Assembly (NCBI GenBank): GCA_030549175.1
Contig: JAUKUA010000007.1
Location: forward strand, 4,278,001 to 4,342,000
DNA: 64,000 bases
Source of the DNA: Lasiosphaeris hirsuta
Lineage: Eukaryota; Ascomycota; Sordariomycetes; Sordariales; Lasiosphaeriaceae
Direction: 5' to 3'
Made by a program: the position numbers and the translations under genes. Of this stretch, positions 44,239-56,058 are shown in pieces. The first letter of the stretch is position 1; every line of letters starts with the position of its first letter. Below the pieces are notes generated by a model that saw only the letters and a list, made by a program, of their open reading frames with translations, was not told where the DNA came from and did not search any database.

Positions 44239-45590
44239 AGAGATACGACGTGATGGCTCTGACGTGTTGGATGCGGTTACATGTTCGCCATTTCCTTTGT
44301 ATATAAGCGGGGGCATGCCTAAGCGGGCATTGCTTACCTGTGACTAAGAGAGAAAAAAAAAACATTGTTCTTCGCCGCCACACCGACGTTGTGGAGGGTC
44401 ATTCAGGGTCAGGGTAGACACTGTAAGTGACTTGTGTGGTCTGCATCTTGGAACCATTCCATCAACCATCCACCACACCACCGTTACCATAAATGTAACA
44501 AGGTAGACTAAAACCGTAACTGTTGAGTTTGTAACGCAGAAACCACGATATCACCGCAAATCAAGCACATTGCTCTCGATGCCGCGCGTATGCTTCTATG
44601 TGATCTCACATGACACCCCCAATATGACGCCAAGACTCCGATACGGCACGGGCGCAGTTTCGGGCAACTTCATGTCAGTCTCGAAGCAACATCGCATCTG
44701 CGTCTACACTCCGTCGGACAGGCTTACACCCCTCGAACCTCAACTCCCAAACAACCCGGGCCTTGGCCGCAAGTCGCGATAATGGCTGCCGATGAGGCGG
44801 ACCGCCTGACCACTGGGTTCCCACGGCAGCTATTCCCGCAGCATGTCATCCGAGTTCATACACACTTGCATTTCCACCCGGACAAACCCAAATATAGACG
44901 TCTGCGGCTGTTCCAGTCCATCATCAGTCGCCCCTCGCCCGTCCCACCCCAAATGCCAAACCCCCCAACCGTCCGGCTTCATCACCACCACCAAATCGGG
45001 CCCCCCAAAGACTCCTAGCGTCCAACGCACTTGCGTCGATCCACCGCTCCCACGCCAGGGGGGGAAGGGGGGTGCCTCGCATCGAGATCCCAATCCTTGG
45101 TTTTTGGGAAATTCGGGGGGACACATCGTGGCGTTGCGCTGCATGGACCAACGTGCATCGTCGACGGCGGTGCGGCCAATGGCAGGTGCAGCGACACGGC
45201 ATCGTCAGCCAATCTCCTAGACAAGCCAAACCTTCGCGAAGAGCACCAGGCAGCACTATGGCTCGGGCCAGCCCAATCGACGGGCTCGTCTCACCGTCGC
45301 AATTGCGTCGGCACGCAACTGGGGAGCAAGTGCGTTCCGCGGGGGGAAGGACAAGACGCCTACTGACGACGGTGTGCCTTCGGCCCCAAGGGAGCCACTG
45401 CCCCCCCCCCCCCCCGGTCGGGCATGAGTGGGACACGAGCGAAGGAGGAGTTCCCGTCAAAAAGGAGCTGCTGCCCTGTCGCCACCGGGGAGGGAAACGG
45501 CCTCCTCCCTCTGCAAGGTACCCTTAGTCGGGGGGTTGCTGAGCGACCTGACAACGATAACTCGCGCGCAGCCAGTAGCAGTAGCAGACA
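44239..45590. other. Intergenic with a dispersed-repeat fragment
   Basis: No gene is supported. It contains copy B of the dispersed repeat (44416-44490) and a C run of about 15 near 45401-45415. Overlapping frames on both strands between 44780 and 45500 show no family resemblance. The last part is probably the leader of the zinc-finger gene. Confidence 0.45.
44416..44490 (+). repeat. Dispersed repeat, copy B
   Basis: This is the diverged counterpart of 24427-24500. The common core is ttccatcaaccatccaccac against ttccatcaaccatctaccac, flanked by further matching blocks over about 75 bp. Confidence 0.6.
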
Positions 45591-48089
45591 ATGACTCGTC
45601 CCATCAGCCCAGCAGCAGCGCTCCACGAGGGGGGCGAGATAGCCTCACCACCACCACGCTGGTCCCGGTCGCCCTGTCCGTACCGCGGGGGCGGGCTGGT
45701 GCGAGGGAAGCTTGTCGCCCGCGAAGAGCGTGGTGACCGCGACCCCGTCTTTGTGGTTGCCCCGGCCAAGAGTGGGAGCGCCGCGTCGTCGGTCGACTCG
45801 GCCGCCTCGCGCTCCCCCAGCCCCAGCGTGACGCCCTCGGAGAGCTCCAACTACTACGCCCGATCCACCACTAGCAGCTGGGCAACCTCGACCGGGCCGG
45901 GCACCGAGTACGGATTCGGCAACGACGACGAGGCGGAACGCTGTGGGAATAAGTGGGAGGATGACTCGTGAGTTCCCTCCAACTTCCCGTACCCCAGCAC
46001 CCACACATATCGAGACATTTGCGTATTGGGATGGCAAAACAACACCACCCGCTCCAGGGTATTCACTGTAGTGTATTCGTATATTGCGCGTTGATAGCAA
46101 GCTCTGACGTGGAGACCCAGCTCGCCCCGGATGCCAGACCGGCCCGCCACGCCGGCCCGCCGCTTCGCGGCGCGGTCCGCCAGGGGAATTTCAGTGCGGT
46201 CCTCGAGCCGGCCCAGCTCGCTTCGGAACGCAGTCTCGGCCGGTGAAGGCGAGAGACCCGAGGCGGAAAACACCGAGACCAACCAGTTTGAGAGCCAGGA
46301 GACGGACACCAGCGACAGCGAGTGTGAAACCGCCAAGAAGAGCGACGACGAGACCGATCTGGACACCGACGACGACGACAATGAGTGGAGCGGCCAAAAT
46401 GGCAACCTCGAGTCGGTCGTCATCGCCGCGGTCGAGGGTGACCTGGGTTTGGCTGCGCATCTTATCCCACTGCTCCACCGTGACTTTAGCCTGGCCTTGA
46501 AGAGCAAAGTCGAGTCGTGGCAGTGCACGACGGCCCACGGGAGCACCGCCGACGGGTCTCCCAACGGCTCGGGGGCCAAGTCGTCGTACGCCGAGACGCT
46601 ACCGGATCAAAGTCCCGGCATGTCCCGCAAACGGCGGCGCACCGGCTCGGATGAAAGGGCAAGGAAGGCGGTCGGGGGTTGGGATGGCGAGGACGAGGAC
46701 GAAGAGGATGACTCGAAGGATCCGAGCCCCCCCGGGACCGGCGAGCCCCAGCAGTTGCTCGCGTGCCCGTTTCACAAGCGGGACTCCGTCAAGTACGGCA
46801 TCCAGCATGGAAACTCGGGGAGTGGGAAGAAGCACAAGTACAGAGCGTGCACGGGTCCTGGCTTCAAGTCGATCCAGCGGTTAAAGTGAGAAACCCCCCC
46901 CCCCCCCCCTTTTTTTTCTCTCCCAAACAGCCGAGGATCCAGCTAATTAGGGGACATAGGGAACACCTCAAGCGAGTGCATTCGCCAGTGCAATGCGAGC
47001 GGTGCCACGAAATCTTCCCGGGCACTGATCGCGCCGCGTGCCTGGCACGGCTGGCTGAGCACCGCAAGATGGATAAATCTTGCGAGCTGGGCGACTCGTC
47101 CAAAAAAGAAGGTATCGACGAGGCTCAGTGGGCTGCCCTCGACAAGCAAAATCGTAGAAAGAACCAGGAAACTCACCGGGTCGAGAAGTGGTTTGAGATC
47201 TGGGATGTGCTTTTCCCGGCCGTTACACGCCCTAAAAGTCCTTGTAAGTGCAACTTGAAGAGTTCAGAGAAGGAGCGCGGAAAAGAAAACCCAGTGCTAA
47301 CTGTGGGGGAAAAAAAAAGGGCACGATGTTGTCGTGACTCAGCTAGCGTCATCCTCATCTTCCTCGCGGGATGCGGAGCATTTTGCCAATCTCTTTCTCA
47401 ACATCATGGACCACAAGGTCAACCAAGGCGACATCGACCTCTCGGACCGGGACAACATCCGGAACGGGGTCAAGAGCGTGGCCCAGTTGGCCTTCAAGAC
47501 GTATATCAACCTCCACGGTAAGATGTCGCCCGAGACATCGTCGGGGGAGAGCCAGCCGCGGCTGTCGCTCACCACGGGGGGGTCGTCTTCGGCGCGCCTC
47601 TCGGACCCGGCCACGGCGGGGTCGCACCAGATGACAGCCACGACGGCGGCCACGTCGATCGCCAGCGGAAGTCATGGGAACCATGTGCCGCCCGCAAACA
47701 ATTATACGTTGAACTCGGCAGCCCCATACGGCATGCGGCGGATGCCGCGTGCCCTAGCCGCCCACCCCCAGCCGCCGCCAAACCCGCCGCCGCAGCGGTA
47801 CATGGCGGCGCCGCCGCTGCCCCAGGTGGCGTCCGGCACCGAGATGTCGTCCCCGATGCAGCGGAGCATGTCGAGCTTCGGCAGCATGGGACCGGGCGAC
47901 CCGACGGGCAGCTTTTACTACACGTACCCCATGTACCACTCGCCGTCGCAGGGCTCGTGGGTGTCTGGCAGCGCGGTTGCGTTCCCCCCGGGGCAGATGG
48001 CCGCGATGCCGCAGGATTTCGGCATGGGAGGGGCCGCCTTTTATGGTGAGCCGCAGAATTTTGGGACAAGCCCGACGGATGGGGGCTGA
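45591..48089 (+). CDS. Fungal zinc-finger-like protein, four exons
   Basis: Exons 45591-45967, 46121-46885, 46960-47243 and 47347-48089 are in phase and give 722 residues. Introns have GTGAGT, GTGAGA and GTAAGT donors with CTGAC, CTAAT and CTAAC branch sites. Intron 2 contains C16T8. The N-terminal ~335 residues are disordered and partly acidic (DLDTDDDDNEWSG). A conserved core at about 338-415 reads LLACPFHKRD, YRACTGPGFKSIQRLKEHL, HSPVQCERCHEIF, LAEHRKMDKSCEL. Its regular Cys/His pairs fit a C2H2-type fungal domain in which exon 2 and exon 3 are joined within one finger. EKWFEIWDVLFP follows. The C-terminal half is Ser/Gln/Met-rich. A short helix (FANLFLNIMDHKVNQGDIDL) starts exon 4. DNA binding is plausible but not shown. 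The last acceptor is taken at CTAG (47346) because it keeps the phase. Confidence 0.75.
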
Positions 48090-49634
48090 GACATGCTCTT
48101 CTTGCGTAGCTGGCTTAGTGAGTGGTCCTTTCGAAGGATTGATGGGTCGTAGCCTGCTAACTGGATCGCGACAGGATCTGTCTGGCTTGAACGTGCTGAA
48201 GCTGAGAACAGAGTTGAGGATGGTGCTGCTATTCGTTGCAAATATCTTGAGTTTCAAACGTAAACTACGTCTTTGACATTTCAGATATTGCTCCGGCTGC
48301 TAGGGCGGCAGCGAGGCTTCCGAGAAGTAATCGACGCTGTCTGTGGAGGTGGCCTCGCCCACCTTTGGTAAGCCGTAGTAGCTGTAGTAGCAAATGCTGT
48401 TTCCAAGAATCTGGCCCGAACGCACTTGGTGGCATTGTGTTTTCATGTCCTTGTGGTGACCGATTTGCATGAAATGGCTGGGTCGCAGCTGTGTCGGGCA
48501 TTTGTAGATCCACGAGGGATGGCTTCCACGATGCTTTCCGTCTACCCGGTCCACTCGGACCACTTGGCCTGGGGGATCGACGAGGGAGATCAAAATGGGG
48601 TCGATGTGGAAGGCTTATTTTTGTCTTCAAACCGTTGGTCGGTGGAGGGGGCAAAGGTCCAAGCGTGGGGGGGGGGGGGAGGTCTGTTCCATTGCAGCGT
48701 GGTTGGGTTCCAGAGTTTGTTGCGTGTTCCAGAGGAGTCAAATAAATCGCTGCGAGGGAGACCTCGAATCATTTCACGCTCCAACTCGTGCTTCCCCTGA
48801 CTTTGAATGTCGGGATTCGGAGCTGATCCTTGGCAGACTTGGCAGGAGATCGGTTGCCGCCAGGACGCCTGACGCCTCGGTGTGCGGGTGGCGGTGTCCC
48901 ATGACTGAAATGATTTTGGTGCGAAAGCTCGCAGAAATCCTTACAAAACTTGCCATTTCCGGGTTTGAATTTGAAAATGGAAATGAAAATGAAAATGGAA
49001 GGGGCGCCCTCTGAATGGAAATTCAAAAAGGGAAAGAGGTATGAACGGCGCGAGGTGGGCCGGCCTCAAGCGGTTGTGGCGTTCGCCAGTGGTGCAAAGG
49101 CGGACTGGAAAACACCCTAGCACGTCACACAGTGATGCACGTGCCCTGGGCGAACCCGCTTCCATCCGTTTGCTCTTAGCCTCCACCGATGCACTGGGCA
49201 CACTGGGCTCCATGCTCAGCCCAGAGCTGAGGGGGTGGGTCAAGGGTCGCATCCTGGTGAGACCTGCTCGCACAGCACACCCACACAGCGTCCATCAGCA
49301 CAACTGCTCGTCTTCATTTCCGGCGACAAAAAAAAAAAAGACGAACCCGTATTACCTGAGCCCGCGTGCCTCTTTCTAGAATACGTATCCGCATTCCCAC
49401 CTCGTAACGACGCTGCGCACCTGCATTGTGCTATTGTGCTCCTTGCCGACCCGAATTCGCAATCGATCCAAGTTCCCCCCCTCGTTGTTCGCGACCCGTC
49501 GAAGGGATCGCGCCGCCCCGCGAGGCTTCGATGCCCTTACCCCCGACACCCCACAGCGAGCCCGCGCTCTAAACATCCCGAGTGTCCCGTTGTCTCTGTC
49601 TGTCTCAGGCGCCGGTATTACCACCTCCGCAAAC
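48090..49634. other. Intergenic between two + strand genes
   Basis: No gene is supported. A G run lies at 48668-48679, an (aatgga/aatgaa)n stretch at about 48970-49000 and an A12 near 49328-49339. The final ~200 bp are probably the leader of the next gene. Confidence 0.45.
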
Positions 49635-52600
49635 ATGTTGTCGCACCTGCGCTTCCACCGGCGGGCCCCGTCGAACCCCACCTCGCCCGTCCAGGTTCCC
49701 GATCAGCCGCTGACCTGGGAGACGGCCGCCCTCCACGACCACCCCCAGAGCGCCGAAGATGTCTCGCCGCGACCAGAGACACGTCCGCGCCTGGAAACGC
49801 GCCCGCGGTCGTCCAATTCCTCCCAGCTCCCCCCGATACTGCCTCCAATCACTCGGGTGACCTCCGACTCGGATCTGTCCTTCGAGGTGCGCGACGACGT
49901 ACGGCCCGTGTCCCAGGATTCGCGGATGCCGCCAGCCCGGCCAGCATACGACGGGGCAAATGGAGGGAGTTTTAGCTTCATAGGCGGCCTTGCCCTCCAG
50001 AACTATCGTCGCGGCGCCCAGGGGACACAGCGGCCTGAGTCGGCCGGTGCCATCCAGAGTCAGCTTCCCGAGACCCAGCTGTCGCGAGCGAAGCCGCCTC
50101 CGCCCCCAATCAACACTGGTTTCTCCTTTCGGTCCGCATCAGCAATCTCCAAGCAGCCCAAATCTTCGTCATCATTTGTCACACCCACCGACCTCCAACA
50201 GAACGCAGGAGGAGCCACTGGGAAGCGGCCAGCAGGGACGCGACTGGCCACCGAACCCGCGACTCCCTCGGCCCCTGCTGCAGCACCCGAGGCTCAAAAA
50301 GGAAAAAAGGGCCTGCCGTTTTTGAAGAATCCCATGTCGACTTTGCTGATGAGAAGAAGGACGGGGCATAGCGCGACTGACCTTCAACCCCTGCAGTTCT
50401 CCGCCGAGCCGAGCTACGATCCACGCATTAGGGGCACTAGGGTCCACGATTTTAGTGCTCCGCGGCCAAGGAGGGTCGTCTCAAGTGCTGATGCTGTCAC
50501 TAATCCCGTCCCGAGGCCCGATTCGGCCGGCGATTATGCTGGGCCTCCCGCACCGAGAGCACCAGGTGTATCCAAGGGCACCCCGCAACCCTACGGGCTT
50601 GATCACGGCGCCCCTTGGCCAAACCTCACAGCGTTCCCACTAGCAGACAAAGCTCTACCGGAGCAGCCCTTGCCGGCAGTGCCTCCCAAAGATGACTCCA
50701 GCGCGTCTCTTCGCACCTCGTCGTCCCTCACTTCGCGAGCTGGCTCCGTAAACACTTCGGTGCTGCTAAACTCTACCTCGTCAGTAAGGACTACAGCGTC
50801 TCGGAACCTGTCAGTCTCATCCGCCTCTGTCCGCGATTCCATGTCAGCCCTTCCAAAGCACATGAAGAGCACATCTTCCAGGTTCAGCTTCGACATGATT
50901 GGCGCCGCAAACCAGGAGAAACTCCTCGAAGAGCGTCATCGAATGCGCGAGAATGACAAGAAGGCAACCGACGTCGTTGCCGCGACGGGACAGCGCGACT
51001 CGAGGTTCGATGAGTTTGACGAGGACAGCTTTGACTATGACGCCATGATGGACGACGATGGCCTGGAGGAAAGGATCCCGGGCGTCAACGCGGATTATGA
51101 GGAAGATGACGGCTTCGAAGCGGTAATGGACCCCGATGACGATCAGGAGAACTTTGCCGGCTTTGTTTTCCAGCGGTCAAATCCCGCATCGTCACTTGCC
51201 AGTCCGCACACGCCCGGCATGCTGGCAACGCCCCGTGATGCCGAAGGCAAGGCTATAGGGTTCGCCATGACCAAGGACGCGACCCCTATCATGCCGAATG
51301 CCGCTTCATCCTTTTATCTCCAGGATCCCTCGATTTCGCCTGGCATGGTTGATGGGCTATCTGACCTCCATATTCATGAGCTGAATATGGTCGCTCAAAG
51401 TGCGAACGACGAAGTAGCAGTCCAGCAGCCCCCGGAAACTGCGCCCGTTGGTCTGCCCCCCGCCGAAAGACATCATGACGACGATCTCTACTTTGACGAG
51501 GGCCTGGCAGATGAGCTCGACTTCCAGCATGACGGCGCCATTTTTGACGAGTCCATATTCGATATTAATGATACCGATAAATACGGGCGGCCAATACCTG
51601 GCGCCTTCGCCCAGGCCAAGGAAGCGATGCAAGCTGCTTGTCGCCAGCCCTCCAACCGCGACTCAGACGTGAACTCGCAGTCCACCGTATCTCGTTCTAC
51701 GGCCCATACGTCGCTGAGTGCTGGCCTTCAGCTTGGGTCAGCCGCCGCAGAAAAGGAACAGGAGGATTTTGTATCGCCGAGGGAACTCCCTTCTGAACCG
51801 CCAACTGTGCAGAGTATTGCCATCCCCGGTCAGGATCTGGCATACCAGGCTGCTCTTGCCGAAGCAGCGCAAAAGGCTGCCGCCTCGGGCAAGTTCCGGA
51901 GGAGCTCCTCACCGCCACCTCTGCCCGCCGAGCTCACCATCACGTCACCGACAGACTCGTCCGAATCCCGCAAATACTCGGATCTCGACGGCGGTTTAGA
52001 AGACTACGAGGATGATCCCTTTTCCGCCACCATGGACGACTTTGACTTCGACGACGAAGCCATCATCGCGGAAGCGAATGCTAGCGCCCTCGCTAGCGAT
52101 GCCGACGGCTTCTACGGCCAGGAATTCGGCTTCTACTCAGCCCCTCTACAACAATCCCAACCCCACCACAGCCACCACAGCTCCACCTCGTCCGCCGCCG
52201 GCGCCACTGGCCCCAACGCCCCCCTCAGCGCCGAGAACCTCTTCCAGTACGCCAACGGCGGCTATTTCGGCCCCGCGGGCCAGGGGCTCGCCCGCACCAC
52301 CAGCGGCCGCGTCGTCTCGCGCGAGCCAAACCTCACCCCCATCACCGAGCGCTCCGAGTACTCCAACCGCAACTCGATCATGAGCCTCGCGCTGCCGCCC
52401 CCCCTAGGAAGCGGCGACGGGCGGAGCTCGTCGGCCGCCAGCATGTCGAGCCCCGGGCTCGCGCAGCTGGCCATGTTGTCGTCGGACGACACCGATGTGA
52501 ACATGAGCCTGTCGGCGCTGATGAAGCTGCGCTCGAGGGCGTGGGGCGGGTCGCAGGCGAGCGTGGGCAGCTCACGTGAGGGGAGCCCGCGGTCGGAACG

Positions 52601-53312
52601 CGCGGGGCTGCCGCCGAACCGGGATGCCGGCGCGGGGTCGCCATCGCCCGCCCCGCCGTGGAGCGCCCCGCCCATGGCCGGGGCCGGGTTCGTGCCGCAC
52701 GCGCACGGCCACGCCCGCAGGGGCTCCGCCTTCTCCATGTGGAGCAACTCGGACACCGGCAGCGGCGCCGGCAGCCCCACCCTCACCGTGGCCCCGCTGG
52801 CCCTGCCGCTGCCACTGCCCCTGTCCAGCCCCGTGCCCGCGCCCGCGCCCCCGCTCTACTCGCCCGCCGCCCCCCCCGGGAACTCGTGCTCGCCCGTGCT
52901 CGAGGGCGACGAGGTCGACGGCGAGCTAAGGTCATTTGATGATCTCATGGCGTCGGACCCCGCCGGCCGCGCCGGCCCCTGCGCCTCCCCCGAGCCCATG
53001 GCTGACCTGGCGCCGGCCGAACTTGCCCCTGCGCCCCCTGTGCAGTCACGCCGGCCGGGCATGGGCCATCGCCATAAGGGGTCTGCGGATAGTATTTCGT
53101 ATACCAAGGAGGAGGAGCCGGAGAGTGGTGGGACGAGGTGGGTTATGGAGAGGAGAAGGACGGCGGAGAGTGGGGAGGTGGAGATTTTGGAGAGGGAGGT
53201 TGTTGAGGGGGGAGGATTTGAGTGTGCTGTGTTTTTGGATGGGGGTTGGAGTAGGGATGGTTGTTATTTTTTTTTTTTTTTTTTTTTTTGCGAGGAGAGG
53301 TTCAAAGTATAG
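49635..53312 (+). CDS. Large disordered fungal protein with conserved acidic blocks; likely true stop at 53221
   Basis: One frame of 1225 residues from ATG 49635 (A at -3, MLSHLRFHRRAPSNPTSP). No enzyme domain is recognised. Disordered Ser/Pro-rich parts alternate with islands that look conserved: STSSRFSFDMIGAANQEKLL, EFDEDSFDYDAMMDDDGLEE, FAGFVFQRSNPASSLASPHT, DDLYFDEGLADELDF and FDINDTDKYGRPIPGAFAQA. The end is suspicious. After VEILEREVVEGG the frame runs through a T19 tract as poly-Phe and stops at 53312. Adding one G to the G6 run at 53207-53212 would end the protein as EVVEGGRI with a stop at about 53221, a far more natural C terminus. I infer a homopolymer miscall or indel, as in rxt3. 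The role is unknown; the acidic FDYD/FDE islands suggest short binding motifs. Confidence 0.8.
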   Translation: MLSHLRFHRRAPSNPTSPVQVPDQPLTWETAALHDHPQSAEDVSPRPETRPRLETRPRSSNSSQLPPILPPITRVTSDSDLSFEVRDDVRPVSQDSRMPPARPAYDGANGGSFSFIGGLALQNYRRGAQGTQRPESAGAIQSQLPETQLSRAKPPPPPINTGFSFRSASAISKQPKSSSSFVTPTDLQQNAGGATGKRPAGTRLATEPATPSAPAAAPEAQKGKKGLPFLKNPMSTLLMRRRTGHSATDLQPLQFSAEPSYDPRIRGTRVHDFSAPRPRRVVSSADAVTNPVPRPDSAGDYAGPPAPRAPGVSKGTPQPYGLDHGAPWPNLTAFPLADKALPEQPLPAVPPKDDSSASLRTSSSLTSRAGSVNTSVLLNSTSSVRTTASRNLSVSSASVRDSMSALPKHMKSTSSRFSFDMIGAANQEKLLEERHRMRENDKKATDVVAATGQRDSRFDEFDEDSFDYDAMMDDDGLEERIPGVNADYEEDDGFEAVMDPDDDQENFAGFVFQRSNPASSLASPHTPGMLATPRDAEGKAIGFAMTKDATPIMPNAASSFYLQDPSISPGMVDGLSDLHIHELNMVAQSANDEVAVQQPPETAPVGLPPAERHHDDDLYFDEGLADELDFQHDGAIFDESIFDINDTDKYGRPIPGAFAQAKEAMQAACRQPSNRDSDVNSQSTVSRSTAHTSLSAGLQLGSAAAEKEQEDFVSPRELPSEPPTVQSIAIPGQDLAYQAALAEAAQKAAASGKFRRSSSPPPLPAELTITSPTDSSESRKYSDLDGGLEDYEDDPFSATMDDFDFDDEAIIAEANASALASDADGFYGQEFGFYSAPLQQSQPHHSHHSSTSSAAGATGPNAPLSAENLFQYANGGYFGPAGQGLARTTSGRVVSREPNLTPITERSEYSNRNSIMSLALPPPLGSGDGRSSSAASMSSPGLAQLAMLSSDDTDVNMSLSALMKLRSRAWGGSQASVGSSREGSPRSERAGLPPNRDAGAGSPSPAPPWSAPPMAGAGFVPHAHGHARRGSAFSMWSNSDTGSGAGSPTLTVAPLALPLPLPLSSPVPAPAPPLYSPAAPPGNSCSPVLEGDEVDGELRSFDDLMASDPAGRAGPCASPEPMADLAPAELAPAPPVQSRRPGMGHRHKGSADSISYTKEEEPESGGTRWVMERRRTAESGEVEILEREVVEGGGFECAVFLDGGWSRDGCYFFFFFFFCEERFKV

Positions 53313-54010
53313 ATTCTCGGCGGGCCAAGGTCTGCGACTACTATTAATCTGTGTGTGTGGGGGGGGGGAGGGGGATAGGGCCTAGATTGGTTTCTAGGGT
53401 ACACAAAAGGCGGAAGGGAGTAGATTTAATGCCGTATACATAGCGTGGGGCTGGTTGGCTTTAGAGTTGTCCCTTGGTCTATTGGTCTGCGCCAGGGAGG
53501 ATTGGATGTTGGGATGTTGTTTCTCATACATATATATAGGTATACAGGTAGATGGCTACCGTCGCTGTAATGATGTTGATGACGAAGGTTGAGGTACATT
53601 TTCGTGGTACACCAGCCGTTGTGTGTCTGACCAACAGATGATATAGTGTGAGTTGAGTCAATGGTCGTTGCCAATCACAGAGTCAAGTGACAAATCGATG
53701 TTGCGAACATTGGAAAGATTTCAACCAATAGTCATAAAATGTGCCAGATGGGTGAAGCCTGCTCTATCAGCAACCCCGCTGATCGTGACCTGACCTCACC
53801 ATATATACACAATCGACTCTCATCACAGCTCCGTGCCCCTTCAATCGATGAGGAAGCTCCACACAAGCGATCACACGGCTACTAATAGATCCAGGTCTGG
53901 TATCACGGGTTGTATCTCGCGACTCTAATGCATAGCATGTGTAATCACTGAGCAGGCATATCAAGAGAGCGGCATCAACCAGCTTTGGCACCGTGAGCTG
54001 ACGACCTCGA
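53313..54010. other. Intergenic
   Basis: It contains a G run with one A near 53360-53372 and a TATATATAGGTATAC stretch near 53530. No gene is seen. Confidence 0.45.
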
Positions 54011-56058
54011 TTGTATACCATGAGCATAAGGCGGAGAGCTTCTAGATTTTGGATACAAACCCTGTCCGATTCAATCGCTTCATTTCGCTATTTCTCAAAC
54101 CAGGTGGGTTTCCACAGCATGTGTCCCTCCAGGTCTTTCCTTGAACGCATCCATGCCTTCTTACTAGCTTTGCATCCTAAATTGAAGGGCGGATACTCCC
54201 TGGCTGTTTGGAACGACGTAGATTCTACCTATCGTCCAGGACCTTCCAAAGAGTACAGAATCAGAAGAAAGCCTTTTTTGGGCTGCAAACGAGCCAAGAC
54301 GTTGCATTACATCCGTTTGCGACGGCGCCCCGAATATGCCTCCCCCACTAGAATTGTCGACATGGGAGGTGATAGTATTCAATTGCATATCTCTAGCGAA
54401 GATGAAATCGGGCAATATGTAATGTCTAAGTCACTGCTGGGGAGAACCCGAGAATATGGCCAAGACTTTGTTGAGCAATCTTGAGGCCTACAAGAGCGAA
54501 ATTGCCTGGGAAAAACTCACAAAGACGTTTCAGCATGCCGTTCACTTTACCTACAGATTTGGAATTAGATATCTATGGATCGACAGTTTGTGCATAGTTC
54601 GGGACGACATCGATGACTGGCGCGCCGAGTCGGCTAAGATGGCTCGCGTTTTCGAATCTGCCTTTCTCACCATTATGGCGACCGGGTCCCGCGATGGATC
54701 CGCCGGATTGTACGCAGACTGCCCACAGGCTCCAAACTTCCAAAGTCTCTATCACACCAGTCCTATCAGAGAGATACGAACAGACTGAATCTGAACAAAG
54801 GGATCAAACTATACATTTTTCGAAAGAGAATGTCGGGATTAAGAGATTGCACGAGAAACGGGTTCCTGCTTTGCCAAGAGGTTGGATCCTCCAAGAGAGA
54901 TTGTTGTCTTGTCGAATCCTACATTTCAGACCTGATGAGCTTGTATGGGAGCGCGGTGGGAGGTATGCCCGTCAGTGTGGAAAGCCAAGTAGGCAGGATC
55001 ACCGCAGCAACATCACTGGCCACTTCTACAGCATAAAGGGTTGGCGTGATTTGGTATCTTCATATAGCAAGCTCCGGTTGACCAAGCAGAAGGATAACCA
55101 AACACACTCAAGCGATTCGAAAGTCGCCGTATGTCGCCAGCATGTGGCGAGACAGCTTTGCTCGAGGATCTGCTGTGGGTCGGTTACTCAATTTATCCTT
55201 GAGTGATCCTTGGAGGGGATAGTGGCTGGCCTGGGTGCCATCACATCGATTGGTCGTCGCCCACAGCTGCGCCGTGGCGCGCTCCCTCATGGTCTTGGGC
55301 ATCGATAAAAACCGGACCTGGACTTGGAGTGAGTTTTGGTTACAGCGACGGCCTGCCTGTGGAGCACAGCCCGAGATGTGATATTGTCCTCGGTGTGGGC
55401 CAGTTGGGCCTGATCCCATGGGAGAGCTGGCCGAGAACAGAAGCTATCTGTTTCCCGTGATCCTGCCACACTGAGGTTGAAACTGCCTAAGCGCTGGCCT
55501 TGGCAGACTGGGGAGAGATCCACGGATTGGACTTTTTGGAGGAATTGGAGAAAGTCAACTTGATTAGCGAGCTTTCTTATGACGTCAATGATGACTACTA
55601 TTTCCGACATCTGACGGGCGGCTTGAAATCGATCCCTAAGGGGCCACTTCCCACACTGGCAGCCTAAGAATTCTGGGAAGGATCAAGACATGGTCACTTG
55701 TCACCAGCCCTGGAGTATAACTCATCCCAATTTTGAACCCGACAATACGGTCGCTGGCGTTTTCGAGCATCGCCTCCATTTTCTTGTCCTGAGACGTGTC
55801 AAAGACGTTGATGCTGGTGACTTTGGCGCAGCGACGCTCGAGGATCGGGTGGAAGATGATCATCCATACCGATACTTGCGAGTCGGACTGCCAAGTCTCT
55901 GGGCTGGTAAAGATCCTGATAACAATGCGCGGAAAGTGTGGGAGCATCTACAAAGTAAAAAGTTGGACCCGTCTTGTCACCATCTACTGCGGAACACGGC
56001 AATGTTTGGAATTATCTCTTCGGGCTCTTTTCTTCATAAAGTTGTCTTGAAAGTCTAA
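54011..56058 (+). pseudogene. Degenerate HET-domain gene (heterokaryon incompatibility family)
   Basis: HET-domain proteins trigger cell death when incompatible fungal strains fuse. Pieces of one such gene lie in order but in different frames. At 54011-54430 the frame ends YASPTRIVDMGGDSIQL and EIGQYV. The next frame, from 54430, has LSHCWGEPEN, FQHAVHFTYRFGIRYLWIDS, LCIVRDD and AFLTIMATGSRDGSAGLY, which is the HET core. A third frame (about 54770-55206) has ALPRGWILQERLLSCRILHF and DELVWE. A fourth (55203-55460) has WRAPSWSWASI. A fifth (55690-56058) may be the C terminus. At 54416-54432, QYV and LSHCWG are separated by one extra base. Stops end each frame. No splice sites explain these jumps, so the gene is broken. 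Indels dominate; no intact start was found. Confidence 0.8.
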
